From Namhaeicola litoreus (GTDB lineage Bacteria; Bacteroidota; Bacteroidia; Flavobacteriales; Flavobacteriaceae): a stretch of DNA of 64,000 nucleotides. The DNA lies in assembly GCF_042679565.1 (NCBI RefSeq), contig NZ_JBHTMY010000002.1, positions 1,164,497 through 1,228,496 on the forward strand. Direction: 5' to 3'. Made by a program: the position numbers and the translations under genes. This document shows, piece after piece, positions 18,152 through 27,694 of this stretch. How positions within the stretch are numbered: position 1 is the stretch's first letter; each line of letters begins with the position of its first letter. The notes under the pieces were generated by a model, which searched no databases, was not told the DNA's origin, and worked only from the letters and a program-made list of their open reading frames with translations.

Positions 18152-19213
18152 TTAATTTTTTGCGGTTAAAATGGCTACAATTTTTCCAGGATCTAATTCT
18201 TCTTTTTCTTGTAATTTTAGCATCCCGATCAATCCGGCAGTAGAAGCAGGCAATATTTTATATCCCTCTTTTTTTAATAGAAAGGAACTCATTTCTTTCA
18301 TGTTTTTATCAGAAATGTTAAAAGCTCTTCCTTCAGATTCGCGAATCGCAAAAAGAGCTTCATCACCGTCAAAACTATGCCAATTAATTAAGGGTTCGTT
18401 GTATTTGGTTTCTTTGATGACTTTTGGATCTAAGTCAATGCAGCTAGCGAAACCCTGATTAAAAGATTGAATGATTGGATTTTTTTGAGTTGATGAGGCT
18501 GCAATCATTTTTGGTATAATGCTAGTTCTTCCCCTTTTGTACAAACTCACAAAGCCTCTGTAAATTCCTGCCAGTAAGGTGCCGTTAGAAACAGGTACAG
18601 CACAATATTTCGGTGCATCGCCAAGATCTTCATAAAGTTCATAGGCAATTTGTGAGTAGCTCTGAATTTGAAGGGGTGTATTACTTCCTCCCGGATTGGC
18701 ATCATACCAATCTTTCTCATGGGCTATCCGGCTACTTTCCACAACAGCATCCTCATAACTTCCTTCACATCTTTCTATTTGGGCTTCTAAATTGGTCATT
18801 TCTTCGATCCGTTCGGTATGATAACTTTGCGGAATAAAAATGATACATTTTACGCCAGCTAATTTGGCCGCTAAAGCCATGGCTACTCCGTAATTCCCAC
18901 AAGTGGCCAAGGTAACCGTATCAAAACCCCTACGGAGCGCATCATAAATCTGGGCAAAGGCAATTCGGTCTTTTTGTGTGCCGGTAGGATTATCTCCTTC
19001 GTATTTGATATAAAATTGCCTAAAATTAAACTCTCTTTCAATAGCTCTGGATCTATTCAGGCCGGTATCTCCCACTTCTAAATTGATAATATCTTCAAAA
19101 GATTCCAATCGGTCTACCAAAGATTTGGTTGGGTCTTTTACAAAGTCACTTAATGACAAAGCTTCTGCTGAAACTTTATTGCTAGATGATTTAACAGAAT
19201 CGCGAATGTTCAC
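18152..19213 (-). CDS. PLP-dependent threonine-synthase-like enzyme
   Basis: 353 aa fold-type II PLP enzyme. The Schiff-base lysine is K81 in GDNPTGTQKDR, followed by the glycine-rich/asparagine phosphate loop ATCGNYG and a C-terminal STAG motif. It resembles threonine synthase/diaminopropionate ammonia-lyase relatives, but its placement with an epimerase and a DUF1611 gene suggests a dedicated role, for example beta-elimination or racemisation of an amino acid released from murein. First gene of the three-gene operon; MscS ends 32 bp upstream on the same strand. Confidence 0.8.
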   Translation of the reverse strand: MNIRDSVKSSSNKVSAEALSLSDFVKDPTKSLVDRLESFEDIINLEVGDTGLNRSRAIEREFNFRQFYIKYEGDNPTGTQKDRIAFAQIYDALRRGFDTVTLATCGNYGVAMALAAKLAGVKCIIFIPQSYHTERIEEMTNLEAQIERCEGSYEDAVVESSRIAHEKDWYDANPGGSNTPLQIQSYSQIAYELYEDLGDAPKYCAVPVSNGTLLAGIYRGFVSLYKRGRTSIIPKMIAASSTQKNPIIQSFNQGFASCIDLDPKVIKETKYNEPLINWHSFDGDEALFAIRESEGRAFNISDKNMKEMSSFLLKKEGYKILPASTAGLIGMLKLQEKEELDPGKIVAILTAKN

Positions 19214-19245
19214 TTTATCTGAATTTACGTTAACAATTATGTGTT

Positions 19246-20118
19246 CTAATTTATTTTTTTAAATAGATCAGTGTGGTTGGTTTTAAGATGTAAATCCATT
19301 TGAGTAAATGGAATTTCGATCTTATTTTCTAAAAATTTTTGATTGATGATTTTTCTGATGTCACTTTTGACTTTTTCTATTCTAAAGATGTTTTCACTGT
19401 AAAAAAGTAACTGAAAATCCAAGGAAGAAGGTCCAAAATCAAGAAATCGTACATCGATCAACTCATTTTTTTTCACTTCAGGATGGGCAACGGCACTTTC
19501 ATTGAGAATTTTCATCACTAGGTCAACATTACTGCCATAGGCCACTCCAACATTTATTTTAAATCGGGTTCTTCGCGTTTGATGACTCCAATTAATCACT
19601 TTGCTTGTCGTAATCAAAGAATTGGGTATTATGATTGAAATTTCATCCCTGTTTTGCCCTTTAGAGGTGCGAAAACCTATTTCTTCAATTTTTACAATAT
19701 CATCGTCTATGGTAAGAATATCACCTACTTTAATCGATCTTTCAGATAACAATATAATTCCAGAAATCATATCGTTAAAAGTTTGTTGTAATCCTAAACC
19801 AACACCTACTAGAAGTGCGGCAGAACCTGCTAGAAGAACGGTAATTTTTAAACCGATTGTTTCTAACATAAAAGCGATAGAAATCACCCAAATCACATAT
19901 TTAATGATCTGAAAAAGGGCATAAAGATTACCCTTTTCGTAAGTGTTTAATTTTTCTTTTCTGTATAGCGCTTTCTGAATGATCCATAAAATAAACTTGG
20001 TAATGAGGAAAATAAAAAGAATTGAGACCAAAGAGTATACGCGAATGCTATACTCGCCGAGATGTAGTAATTCAAATTCTAAAAAATTTTTAATTGCGTT
20101 CACGGTTGTGGATTTCAA
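19246..20118 (-). CDS. Small-conductance mechanosensitive channel (MscS family)
   Basis: 290 aa inner-membrane channel that opens under membrane tension. Three hydrophobic helices span about residues 20-110; the pore helix is the glycine/alanine-rich LLAGSAALLVGVGLG, followed by the beta domain (SVGDILTI-type KVGDILTIDD) and the C-terminal alpha/beta domain. Length matches the short MscS form. It may be cotranscribed with the downstream PLP enzyme operon, but a functional link is not evident. Confidence 0.93.
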   Translation of the reverse strand: MKSTTVNAIKNFLEFELLHLGEYSIRVYSLVSILFIFLITKFILWIIQKALYRKEKLNTYEKGNLYALFQIIKYVIWVISIAFMLETIGLKITVLLAGSAALLVGVGLGLQQTFNDMISGIILLSERSIKVGDILTIDDDIVKIEEIGFRTSKGQNRDEISIIIPNSLITTSKVINWSHQTRRTRFKINVGVAYGSNVDLVMKILNESAVAHPEVKKNELIDVRFLDFGPSSLDFQLLFYSENIFRIEKVKSDIRKIINQKFLENKIEIPFTQMDLHLKTNHTDLFKKIN

Positions 20119-20188
20119 GTAGTAAAATTAGATAATTTCTGTCTTGTTAGATTTTTTAATGATAAAATATTCAAAATTGAAGTTAAAT

Positions 20189-21241
20189 TTAAATCCATTT
20201 CTTTTTTCGGAAATAAATAATCATCGAAATGATTAAGGTAAGCATTACTCCAATCAATACAAAGTAACCCCAACGCCATTGAAGTTCAGGCATATAATTA
20301 AAATTCATACCGTAAACACCTACCAGAAATGACAAAGGAATAAAAATAGAAGAAATCACAGTCAGAATTTTCATGACCTGGTTCATACGATGACTCTGGA
20401 TAGAGAAAAATAAGTTTGATGCGCTTTCTAATCTAGATGTTAGTCGGTCGCAATTATCAATCAATGAAATAGTGAAATCTTTTAATTCTACATAATATTT
20501 TAAATGTTTAGTTTGGATTAGTTTGGGTTTTTCGCGTTCGATTTTTAAAAAGATTTCTCGCAATGAGATCAAAGCTCGCTTGATTTGATCTACTCTAACT
20601 TTATGGGTTTCTATTTCTCTCAAGACTTGTGGAGATGGGTCTAGTTCCAGGTCGAATGAATTTATTTCAGATTCACTCACTTCTAATTTTTCTATGGTTT
20701 TTTGATAATCATCTAAAATGGCTTCAAGTAATAAACAAAGTAGATAATCGCAACTTCTATCTCGAATTATTCCTAAACCTTCCCTAATTCTATCACGGAT
20801 ATGGTTAAAGTGATCACCCACTTTTTCTTGAAATGTGACTAAATAATCTTCTCCTAGAACAAAGCTGATTTGCTCGTATTCAAGTTCTAAAGTGGAGGTA
20901 GCCATAAGAGATGAAATCGAAAAATAATAGTTATTTTCAAATTCCTGAAATTTTGAGACCTGGGCAAAATCCAGAATGCTGTCGATAATTAAATTGTGCA
21001 TATTCAATTTATCGCAAACCGCTTTAACCAAATCAATTTCTTGAATTCCACTTAGATTTAACCAGTAGCGATATTCAGGCTCAAGAAAATTTTTGAGTTC
21101 ATCCGGATGCTTTAGACTTGTGATTTCTAAATAATCTTCTTTCCTGTATTTAAAAAGTTGAAGCTCTGGGATAACATCCAATTTCCGACCTACAAAATGC
21201 CTTTGGCCAGGATTTTTTCTTTTTCTATTTCTTTTGCCCAT
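20189..21241 (-). CDS. corA: Magnesium/cobalt transporter CorA
   Basis: 350 aa CorA-type divalent cation channel. A long cytoplasmic, largely helical N-terminal part is followed by two C-terminal transmembrane helices; the invariant YGMN signature is at 310-313 (GMN 311-313), followed by the periplasmic loop with MPEL. The basic start MGKRNRKRKN is somewhat unusual but typical for flavobacterial CorA. It follows the DUF4287 gene by 10 bp and is likely cotranscribed with it. Confidence 0.95.
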   Translation of the reverse strand: MGKRNRKRKNPGQRHFVGRKLDVIPELQLFKYRKEDYLEITSLKHPDELKNFLEPEYRYWLNLSGIQEIDLVKAVCDKLNMHNLIIDSILDFAQVSKFQEFENNYYFSISSLMATSTLELEYEQISFVLGEDYLVTFQEKVGDHFNHIRDRIREGLGIIRDRSCDYLLCLLLEAILDDYQKTIEKLEVSESEINSFDLELDPSPQVLREIETHKVRVDQIKRALISLREIFLKIEREKPKLIQTKHLKYYVELKDFTISLIDNCDRLTSRLESASNLFFSIQSHRMNQVMKILTVISSIFIPLSFLVGVYGMNFNYMPELQWRWGYFVLIGVMLTLIISMIIYFRKKKWI

Positions 21242-21251
21242 AAATTATTTG

Positions 21252-21803
21252 CTAACCTGCTTGGTCATATGCTTTCTTAAGCCAATTTACCATAGCCCCA
21301 CTTAGCTTATCCTCTGGTTTTAATTCTATTTGATGAGAACACATGGCGTTTTTTTTGGTAATTTCTTTTAACAATTCATCAGATTCAACATTCTTTAAAT
21401 TTAGTCCTATTTCAAAGCGTGTTTTTGTGGCAGGGATAAGCATAACAAATTGTTTTTTGCGTCTGAGACTCACATAACTATTTTTTGGAGCTATGGTTAT
21501 GTCTTCTCCAAATGCACTGATTGATTGAACTAATTCTCTGTACAAGGACAAAAAATGCTCTTTGCCTTTGTATTGATTGGCAATGAGATCATCTGCAGCT
21601 TGTGAATCTGCATCACTGTTTCTTGCTTTATGAGCCACAAGATTTGCAAAACCGTGAGTAAAACCATGCTCTTTTTTAAGAAAATCCATGATCTCTCTAT
21701 GTTTGGTGAATTTTTTAACTCGTACCATTTTCACCCATTCTTCAAGGCTTTTACCTGTGTTTTTTTGAAGATTGTCTAACATGGTTTGTGCGGCCTGGTC
21801 CAT
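21252..21803 (-). CDS. DUF4287/DUF5655 protein
   Basis: 183 aa soluble protein. The N-terminal 70 residues match DUF4287 (TGKSLEEWV ... HGFTHGFANLVAHKA) and the C-terminal half fits DUF5655, a domain with an YdhG/DUF1801-like fold (FVMLIPATKTRFEIGLNLK). Neither has a firm function. It is first in a two-gene unit with corA, 10 bp apart. No catalytic site can be named. Confidence 0.78.
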   Translation of the reverse strand: MDQAAQTMLDNLQKNTGKSLEEWVKMVRVKKFTKHREIMDFLKKEHGFTHGFANLVAHKARNSDADSQAADDLIANQYKGKEHFLSLYRELVQSISAFGEDITIAPKNSYVSLRRKKQFVMLIPATKTRFEIGLNLKNVESDELLKEITKKNAMCSHQIELKPEDKLSGAMVNWLKKAYDQAG

Positions 21804-21908
21804 TGTAATAGAAATTTAAAAATGAAAGTTAATCATTAAATTGAATTGAATTTATCATCTCAAAAAAATAAATTTACCTAATTTTATCTGCCAATCAAAA
21901 TTCTGCCC

Positions 21909-24900
21909 GTGTACAGCCCTTCCTTTTTTAAAGTCTATAATGCCTCAGCCGGAAGTGGAAAAACCTATACTTTGGTAAAGGAGTATTTGAGAATCTTGTT
22001 ATCTCATCAAAATCCAAGAGCTTTTCAGTCTATTTTGTGCCTTACATTTACGAACAAGGCAGCGGCAGAAATGAAAGAGCGTGTATTGACTACATTAAGA
22101 AATATGGCCTCTGGTAAAGAGTCTGCTATAGCCAAAGATTTGGAAATAGAATTGGAAGTTGCCCCTAGTGTATTAAATAATAGAGCAAAAAATATTTTAA
22201 GAGAAATTGTTGAAAATTATTCTGCATTCAACATTGTAACCATAGATACTTTTACTTATCGTTTGATTCGCTCTTTTGCACTGGAATTAGGTCTAACTAC
22301 AAATTTTGAACTAGAATTGGATCAGAAAATATGGTTAAACGAAGCAGTAAATGATGTTATTTCAAAGGTGGGAGAAAATGAAGAAATTACGAAGTTGATT
22401 TTAGAATATACTTTAAATCAGGTTGAGGATGATAAATCATGGAATATAGCGGCAAACTTAAATGATATAGGCAGAATAAGTCACAATGAAAATCACGAGC
22501 CTTTTTTGGCCCATTTTGAAACCAAATCTATTCAGGATTTTGTTGCGTTCAAGAAGAAAATTCTGCAAAACCAGAAAATAATTGAAGAGGAATTTAGAGT
22601 AATAGGAGAACAGGCCTTAAAAATCATTGATGAGAACGGTCTTGATCAAGGTGTTTTTTACATGAATATACTTCCTAAATTTTTTGAACAAATCAAAACA
22701 GATTGTCAAGGGATTAGTGCAAGTAAGTTTACAACAGTGACAAACAGAATATTTAATCAGACAGCTGTAAATAAGGGTGCTTATCAAAAAATGCCAGGAA
22801 CAATTGATGCCGTACTACCTACTTTAGAAAATTTTTTTAACCGAGCCAGTGTTTTATATCAGCAACAAAATTTAAACCATCTCTTACTCAAAAGTATTAC
22901 ACCTTTGGCTGTGTTGAGCGAGATCAACAAGGCTTTGCAATCCGTTAAGAAGGAAAATAACATTCAATTTTTATCTGAATTCAATAGATTGATAAGCAAG
23001 CATTTAAAAGAGCAGCCTGCGGCTTTTATCTATGAAAAAATAGGTGAAAAGTTTAAGTACTTTTTTATTGATGAAATGCAAGATACTTCGGGTATGCAAT
23101 GGTCTAATTTAATTCCTCTTGTAGAAAATGCGTTGGCAGCAGGAAATTCCGGATTACTTTTGGTAGGAGATGCCAAACAATCGATTTATCGTTGGAGGGG
23201 TGGTCAGCCCGAACAGTTTATTGATCTCGCCGGTAAAGATGATGAAATTCAGAACTTCAATTCAAACCCTTTCGGAGTACAAAAGTCTTTACACCAATTA
23301 GAACGAAATTATAGGAGTTTTGATGAGGTCATTCAATTTAATAATTCATTTTTCACTTTTCTTTCGGCACAATTTAGTAACAATCTCCACCAAGATTTAT
23401 ATGAAATCGGCAATAAACAATTAGTCAATCACTTTAAAGGAGGTTATGTGCAGATTGATTTTTTGGATGAAATTGAGAATGCTCAAACAAGAGATGAAAT
23501 TATTCCGGTAGAAATAGAAAAAATCATCCACGACTTGCAAGGAGAAATTGATCTTAACGAGATTTGTATTCTGGTTTCTAAAAACAAACAGGCAATCACC
23601 ATTTCTAATTATTTAAATGAGGTTGGTATTGCAGTATCGAGTGCAGAAAGTTTGCTCCTAAAGAACAATAGAAAAATTGATTTTATTATCGAATTTTTGA
23701 AATACCTGAACAATACAAAGGATGAGCACGCTAAGTTTAACGCACTTTACTTCTTGTTTGACCATTGGCAAATAAAAACGGATAAGCATACTTTTTTTAA
23801 AGAATTAATTTCTTTAGATGGAGAAGAGTTTTATCTCAAATTGAAAACTTACGGATTGATTAATAGCGATTTTATCGGTTTAAACCTCTCTTTTTATGAT
23901 AAAATTGAACAAATAATTAGAAGTTTTATGCTCGCTAAAACTTCGGATGCCTATTTGCAGTTTTTTCTTGATCAGGTGTTACAATTCACTAATAAACACG
24001 ATCATTCTATCACAAATTTTTTGGAATATTGGGAATTAAAAAAAGACGAGCTGTCTGTAGTTGCACCCGAAAATAAGAATGCGGTAAATGTGATGACCAT
24101 TCATAAGTCTAAAGGCTTAGAATTTAGAATTGTGATTGTGCCCTACGATTTACAAATGAGAGATAGAAATGATAAAAAATCGACTTGGCTCGAATTAGAA
24201 AGCACAAGTTATTCAGAAGATTTTGATCATTTTTATGTAAGTTATGGATCTGATTTACAGCAAATAGGAAATAAAGGAAAAGCAATAGAAGCTTTGTTTA
24301 GAGAGCAAGAACAATTAGACAATTTTAACTTGGCTTACGTGGCTTATACCCGTGCTATTGAGCAATTGTATATCCTATGTGATAAACCCAAAAAGGAAAC
24401 TTTAGTGAAATCATCTGATTATCTAAAACTTTTTCTGAAGAGAAATCATTTATGGGAAGACGAAAAAAACACTTTTCATTTTGGAAATAAATCGCTTTCA
24501 ATCGATGTTGAAAAGTCATCGACGGAAGCAACTGTGATTTCTTCATTCATCAGTACTCCATGGCAATCTCATGATATAACCATTGCTCCATCTCCTGATT
24601 TGTTCATAGATCAACAAAGTGAAGCTCAATCTTATGGTAATCTTTTTCACGAAATAATGGCAAAAATTATTTCTTTAGAGCATGTAGAGCCAGTTTTGCA
24701 GAACTACTTAGAAAGAGGTTTGATTAATTCATCAGAAAAAGAAAAACTGAGTAAAGTAATTTTAGAAATAGTAGAGAATGAAAAATTAAAAAGTTATTTT
24801 GCCTTAGGAAAAATAGTTTTTACAGAGAGAGAGTTATTGAGTGGCGATAAAGAAATTTTGATTCCGGATCGATTAATTTTTGACGAAAATGAGGTTACAA

Positions 24901-25046
24901 TTATCGATTATAAAACGGGGAAAATCGATAAAAAGCATCACGTACAATTAGAAAAATATGCAGACTGTTTGAATAAAATTGGATTTCAAGTGCAAAATAA
25001 GATTCTGATTTATGTTCAAAAGGAATTAGAGGTCATTAATTTTTAA
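21909..25046 (+). CDS. UvrD/RecB-type helicase-nuclease (AddA/RecB-like)
   Basis: 1045 aa superfamily 1A helicase with C-terminal PD-(D/E)xK nuclease, for processing double-strand DNA ends. Motifs in order: Walker A ASAGSGKT near residues 12-19, motif Ia TFTNKAAAEM, motif II DEMQDT, motif III GDAKQSIYRWRGG, motif V TIHKSKGLEF, motif VI VAYTRA, and nuclease motif IIDYKTGK. The GTG start at 21909 gives MYSPSFFKVYNASAGSGKT, placing Walker A as in relatives. The AddB-type partner nuclease is not in this window. Followed by cvpA after 10 bp. Confidence 0.93.
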   Translation: MYSPSFFKVYNASAGSGKTYTLVKEYLRILLSHQNPRAFQSILCLTFTNKAAAEMKERVLTTLRNMASGKESAIAKDLEIELEVAPSVLNNRAKNILREIVENYSAFNIVTIDTFTYRLIRSFALELGLTTNFELELDQKIWLNEAVNDVISKVGENEEITKLILEYTLNQVEDDKSWNIAANLNDIGRISHNENHEPFLAHFETKSIQDFVAFKKKILQNQKIIEEEFRVIGEQALKIIDENGLDQGVFYMNILPKFFEQIKTDCQGISASKFTTVTNRIFNQTAVNKGAYQKMPGTIDAVLPTLENFFNRASVLYQQQNLNHLLLKSITPLAVLSEINKALQSVKKENNIQFLSEFNRLISKHLKEQPAAFIYEKIGEKFKYFFIDEMQDTSGMQWSNLIPLVENALAAGNSGLLLVGDAKQSIYRWRGGQPEQFIDLAGKDDEIQNFNSNPFGVQKSLHQLERNYRSFDEVIQFNNSFFTFLSAQFSNNLHQDLYEIGNKQLVNHFKGGYVQIDFLDEIENAQTRDEIIPVEIEKIIHDLQGEIDLNEICILVSKNKQAITISNYLNEVGIAVSSAESLLLKNNRKIDFIIEFLKYLNNTKDEHAKFNALYFLFDHWQIKTDKHTFFKELISLDGEEFYLKLKTYGLINSDFIGLNLSFYDKIEQIIRSFMLAKTSDAYLQFFLDQVLQFTNKHDHSITNFLEYWELKKDELSVVAPENKNAVNVMTIHKSKGLEFRIVIVPYDLQMRDRNDKKSTWLELESTSYSEDFDHFYVSYGSDLQQIGNKGKAIEALFREQEQLDNFNLAYVAYTRAIEQLYILCDKPKKETLVKSSDYLKLFLKRNHLWEDEKNTFHFGNKSLSIDVEKSSTEATVISSFISTPWQSHDITIAPSPDLFIDQQSEAQSYGNLFHEIMAKIISLEHVEPVLQNYLERGLINSSEKEKLSKVILEIVENEKLKSYFALGKIVFTERELLSGDKEILIPDRLIFDENEVTIIDYKTGKIDKKHHVQLEKYADCLNKIGFQVQNKILIYVQKELEVINF

Positions 25047-25056
25047 AATAAACAAT

Positions 25057-25560
25057 ATGAATGTCATCGATTTGATTTTAGCTGCCTTGTTAATTTTTGG
25101 GTTAATCAGAGGCTATTTTAAAGGTTTTATTGTTGAAGTGACTTCATTGGCTTCTTTGGTAGTAGGTATCTTTGTGGCTATCCATTTTTCACATTTCATA
25201 GCTAATATTTTAAAAGGCAATGTAGATTGGAACCCATCGGTCATTCAAATCGTTTCATTTGCAGGAACCTTTTTCATTGTGGTTATTTTAATCGAATTAG
25301 CGGGAAAAGTATTTACTAATTTAGCCAATTCAATTTTTTTAGGAGGGGTTAATAAAATTCTCGGAGCAATTTTTGGCTTGTTAAAAGTTGCTTTGATAAC
25401 TAGCGTAGTCTTGATTATTTTTGATGGTGTAAACCGTACATTGCCTTTTGTTGAAAAAGAAAAAATAGAATCATCGATTTTATATAATCCTGTAAAGAAT
25501 TTTGGCACATTTCTTTTTCCAAAAATCATTGCTACCAAAGAAAATTTAGAAAAGAAATAA
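25057..25560 (+). CDS. CvpA family membrane protein
   Basis: 167 aa inner-membrane protein with four hydrophobic helices and the family's characteristic start (NVIDLILAALLIFGLIRG) and FKGFIVE turn. CvpA is known from colicin V export in E. coli and affects envelope stress and purF-linked expression; its molecular role is not settled. It lies 10 bp after the helicase-nuclease gene and 30 bp before panB. Confidence 0.9.
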   Translation: MNVIDLILAALLIFGLIRGYFKGFIVEVTSLASLVVGIFVAIHFSHFIANILKGNVDWNPSVIQIVSFAGTFFIVVILIELAGKVFTNLANSIFLGGVNKILGAIFGLLKVALITSVVLIIFDGVNRTLPFVEKEKIESSILYNPVKNFGTFLFPKIIATKENLEKK

Positions 25561-25564
25561 TCCC

Positions 25565-25572
25565 TAATTTTG
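25565..25572 (+). promoter_or_regulatory. -7 box for panB
   Basis: TAATTTTG is an exact TAnnTTTG match 18 bp before the panB ATG, just after the cvpA stop. No good -33 TTG is seen, so panB may have its own start as well as read-through. Confidence 0.45.
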
Positions 25573-25590
25573 CAGAAATTTTAGCCCGAA

Positions 25591-26409
25591 ATGCCAAAAC
25601 AAAAAAAAGAATACAAAAGAATTACCACCAGATCGTTATTTGAAATGAAGGCCAATGGCGAAAAAATTGCCATGCTTACCGCCTATGATTACACCATGGC
25701 CAAAATAGTAGATCATGCGGGGATCGATATTATTTTAGTTGGAGATTCGGCTTCCAATGTGATGGCCGGGCATGAAACAACTTTACCTATTACATTAGAT
25801 CAAATGATTTATCACGCATCATCAGTGGTAAGGGCCATTGAAAGATGTTTGGTTTTGGTAGACCTTCCTTTTGGATCTTATCAAGGAAACTCCAGAAATG
25901 CACTCGATTCTGCCATTAGATTGATGAAAGAATCCGGTTGTCATGCGATAAAATTAGAAGGAGGAAAGGAAATCGCAGAATCTATTACTCGAATTCTTTC
26001 GGCCGGAATACCTGTAATGGGGCATTTGGGATTAACACCACAATCTATTTATAAGTTTGGTTCTTATAGCGTGCGTGCTAAAGAGGAGGAAGAAGCATTG
26101 AAACTAAAAGAAGACGCCAAGTTGTTGGAAGAGTTAGGTTGCTTCGGAATTGTTTTAGAAAAAGTGCCGGCAAAACTTGCAGCCGAAGTTTCAAAAAGTG
26201 TTTCCATTCCTGTAATTGGTATTGGAGCCGGTGGGGATGTCGATGGTCAGGTATTAGTTACCCATGACATGTTGGGTATGACCCACGAATTTAGTCCCAG
26301 ATTCTTGAGGAGATACCTCGATCTTTACGACCAAATGACGGGTGCATTCGAAAATTATATCAAAGATGTGAAGTCAAGAGATTTTCCAAACGAACAAGAA
26401 CAATATTAA
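25591..26409 (+). CDS. panB: 3-methyl-2-oxobutanoate hydroxymethyltransferase
   Basis: First committed step of pantothenate synthesis: adds a hydroxymethyl group from methylene-tetrahydrofolate to 2-oxoisovalerate to give ketopantoate. 272 aa, full length. Conserved segments include MLTAYDYTMAKIVD, the metal-binding VGDSASNVMAG and the catalytic ERCLVLVDLPFGSY and VMGHLGLTPQS stretches. Cytoplasmic. Other pan genes are not in the window. Followed by a 231-bp gap before the Bat operon. Confidence 0.97.
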   Translation: MPKQKKEYKRITTRSLFEMKANGEKIAMLTAYDYTMAKIVDHAGIDIILVGDSASNVMAGHETTLPITLDQMIYHASSVVRAIERCLVLVDLPFGSYQGNSRNALDSAIRLMKESGCHAIKLEGGKEIAESITRILSAGIPVMGHLGLTPQSIYKFGSYSVRAKEEEEALKLKEDAKLLEELGCFGIVLEKVPAKLAAEVSKSVSIPVIGIGAGGDVDGQVLVTHDMLGMTHEFSPRFLRRYLDLYDQMTGAFENYIKDVKSRDFPNEQEQY

Positions 26410-26579
26410 TGTTTTTTATTTCAACTTCAGTTTTGCTGAAAACAAATCAAATTCCATTTATTTTCATCCTTTTATTGTTTTTATAGTGTTTCCAACTAAT
26501 CTTTGCAGAATTGCTTAGATTACTTGGTTTTGCGCTAATTTTTAACCAAAATTTAACAACAAAACTATGATCGAACCCT

Positions 26580-26587
26580 TAGATTTG
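26580..26587 (+). promoter_or_regulatory. -7 box of the Bat operon
   Basis: TAGATTTG matches TAnnTTTG and lies 53 bp upstream of the MoxR ATG in the 231-bp gap after panB. No clear -33 TTG lies at the usual spacing. The gap otherwise holds only a weak hairpin near 26426-26440. Confidence 0.4.
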
Positions 26588-26640
26588 TTGCCCTTAGTGT
26601 CCAAAAAAAATTCGTAAAAAAGAATTATAAAATATATTCC

Positions 26641-27645
26641 ATGGAAATGCAGAATACGAGTGTAGATATTAGAGCCATCAATGAGAAAATTGAAAGAGAA
26701 AGCGCCTTTGTAGATCTTCTTCATTTGGAAATGAATAAGGTAATTGTTGGGCAAAAACATATGTTAGAGAGATTGCTCATTGGTCTTTTGGGAAATGGAC
26801 ATATTTTATTGGAAGGAGTTCCTGGATTAGCGAAAACTTTGGCGATTAATACTTTGTCTAAAGCGGTTAAAGGCTCGTTTAGTAGAATTCAGTTTACGCC
26901 GGATTTATTGCCAGCGGATGTGATTGGAACGATGATTTACAACATGAAGGTGAATGATTTTTCGATCAAAAAAGGACCCATTTTTGCCAATTTCGTCTTA
27001 GCGGATGAGATCAACCGAGCGCCGGCTAAAGTGCAATCAGCGTTGTTAGAAGCTATGCAAGAGCACCAAGTAACAATTGGAGATGAAACCTTTAAGTTGC
27101 CCGAACCATTTTTGGTCATGGCTACGCAAAACCCAATTGAGCAAGAAGGAACCTATCCTTTACCTGAAGCACAGGTAGACCGTTTTATGTTGAAAACAGT
27201 GATCGATTATCCAAAATTAGCTGATGAGCAAATCATTATGCGTAAAAATTTAATGGGTTCATTTGAAAAGATTAATCCGGTTATTTCACTAGATCAAATA
27301 TTAAGTGCACGAAGTTCTGTGAAAGAAGTGTATATGGATGAAAAAATCGAAAAATATATACTTGATTTGATTTTTGCAACGCGTTTCCCGGATGAATATC
27401 GCTTGGGGGAATTGGCGCCTCTGATCAGTTATGGAGCCTCGCCCAGGGGAAGTATCAATTTAGCGATGGCTTCTAAATGCTATGCATTTATTAAAAGACG
27501 AGGTTATGTAATTCCTGAAGATGTGCGTGCTGTGGTTCACGATGTACTCAGACACAGAATAGGCGTAACGTATGAGGCGGAAGCCGAAAATATCACTTCA
27601 GTAGACCTTATAAATAAGATCATCAACGAAGTTGAAGTGCCTTAA
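26641..27645 (+). CDS. MoxR family AAA+ ATPase of the Bat operon
   Basis: 334 aa AAA+ ATPase. Walker A-type GVPGLAKT, Walker B/DE motif LADEINRAPAK and sensor region ATQNPIEQEGTYPLPEAQ are plain. MoxR proteins act as chaperones that insert metal or cofactors into partner proteins with von Willebrand A (VWA) domains; the VWA partners BatA and BatB follow. First gene of an eight-gene operon. An ATG six bases downstream (26647) could serve as the start instead. Confidence 0.95.
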   Translation: MEMQNTSVDIRAINEKIERESAFVDLLHLEMNKVIVGQKHMLERLLIGLLGNGHILLEGVPGLAKTLAINTLSKAVKGSFSRIQFTPDLLPADVIGTMIYNMKVNDFSIKKGPIFANFVLADEINRAPAKVQSALLEAMQEHQVTIGDETFKLPEPFLVMATQNPIEQEGTYPLPEAQVDRFMLKTVIDYPKLADEQIIMRKNLMGSFEKINPVISLDQILSARSSVKEVYMDEKIEKYILDLIFATRFPDEYRLGELAPLISYGASPRGSINLAMASKCYAFIKRRGYVIPEDVRAVVHDVLRHRIGVTYEAEAENITSVDLINKIINEVEVP

Positions 27646-27694
27646 ACTAAAAAGTAGATCAGATTCAAAGTATTGATTCATCGAAATTAGATAA

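Noticed and set aside
26426..26440. Hairpin TTCAG-TTTTG-CTGAA after panB
   Set aside because: Only a 5-bp stem, and what follows is AACAAA rather than a T tract; not convincing as a terminator.
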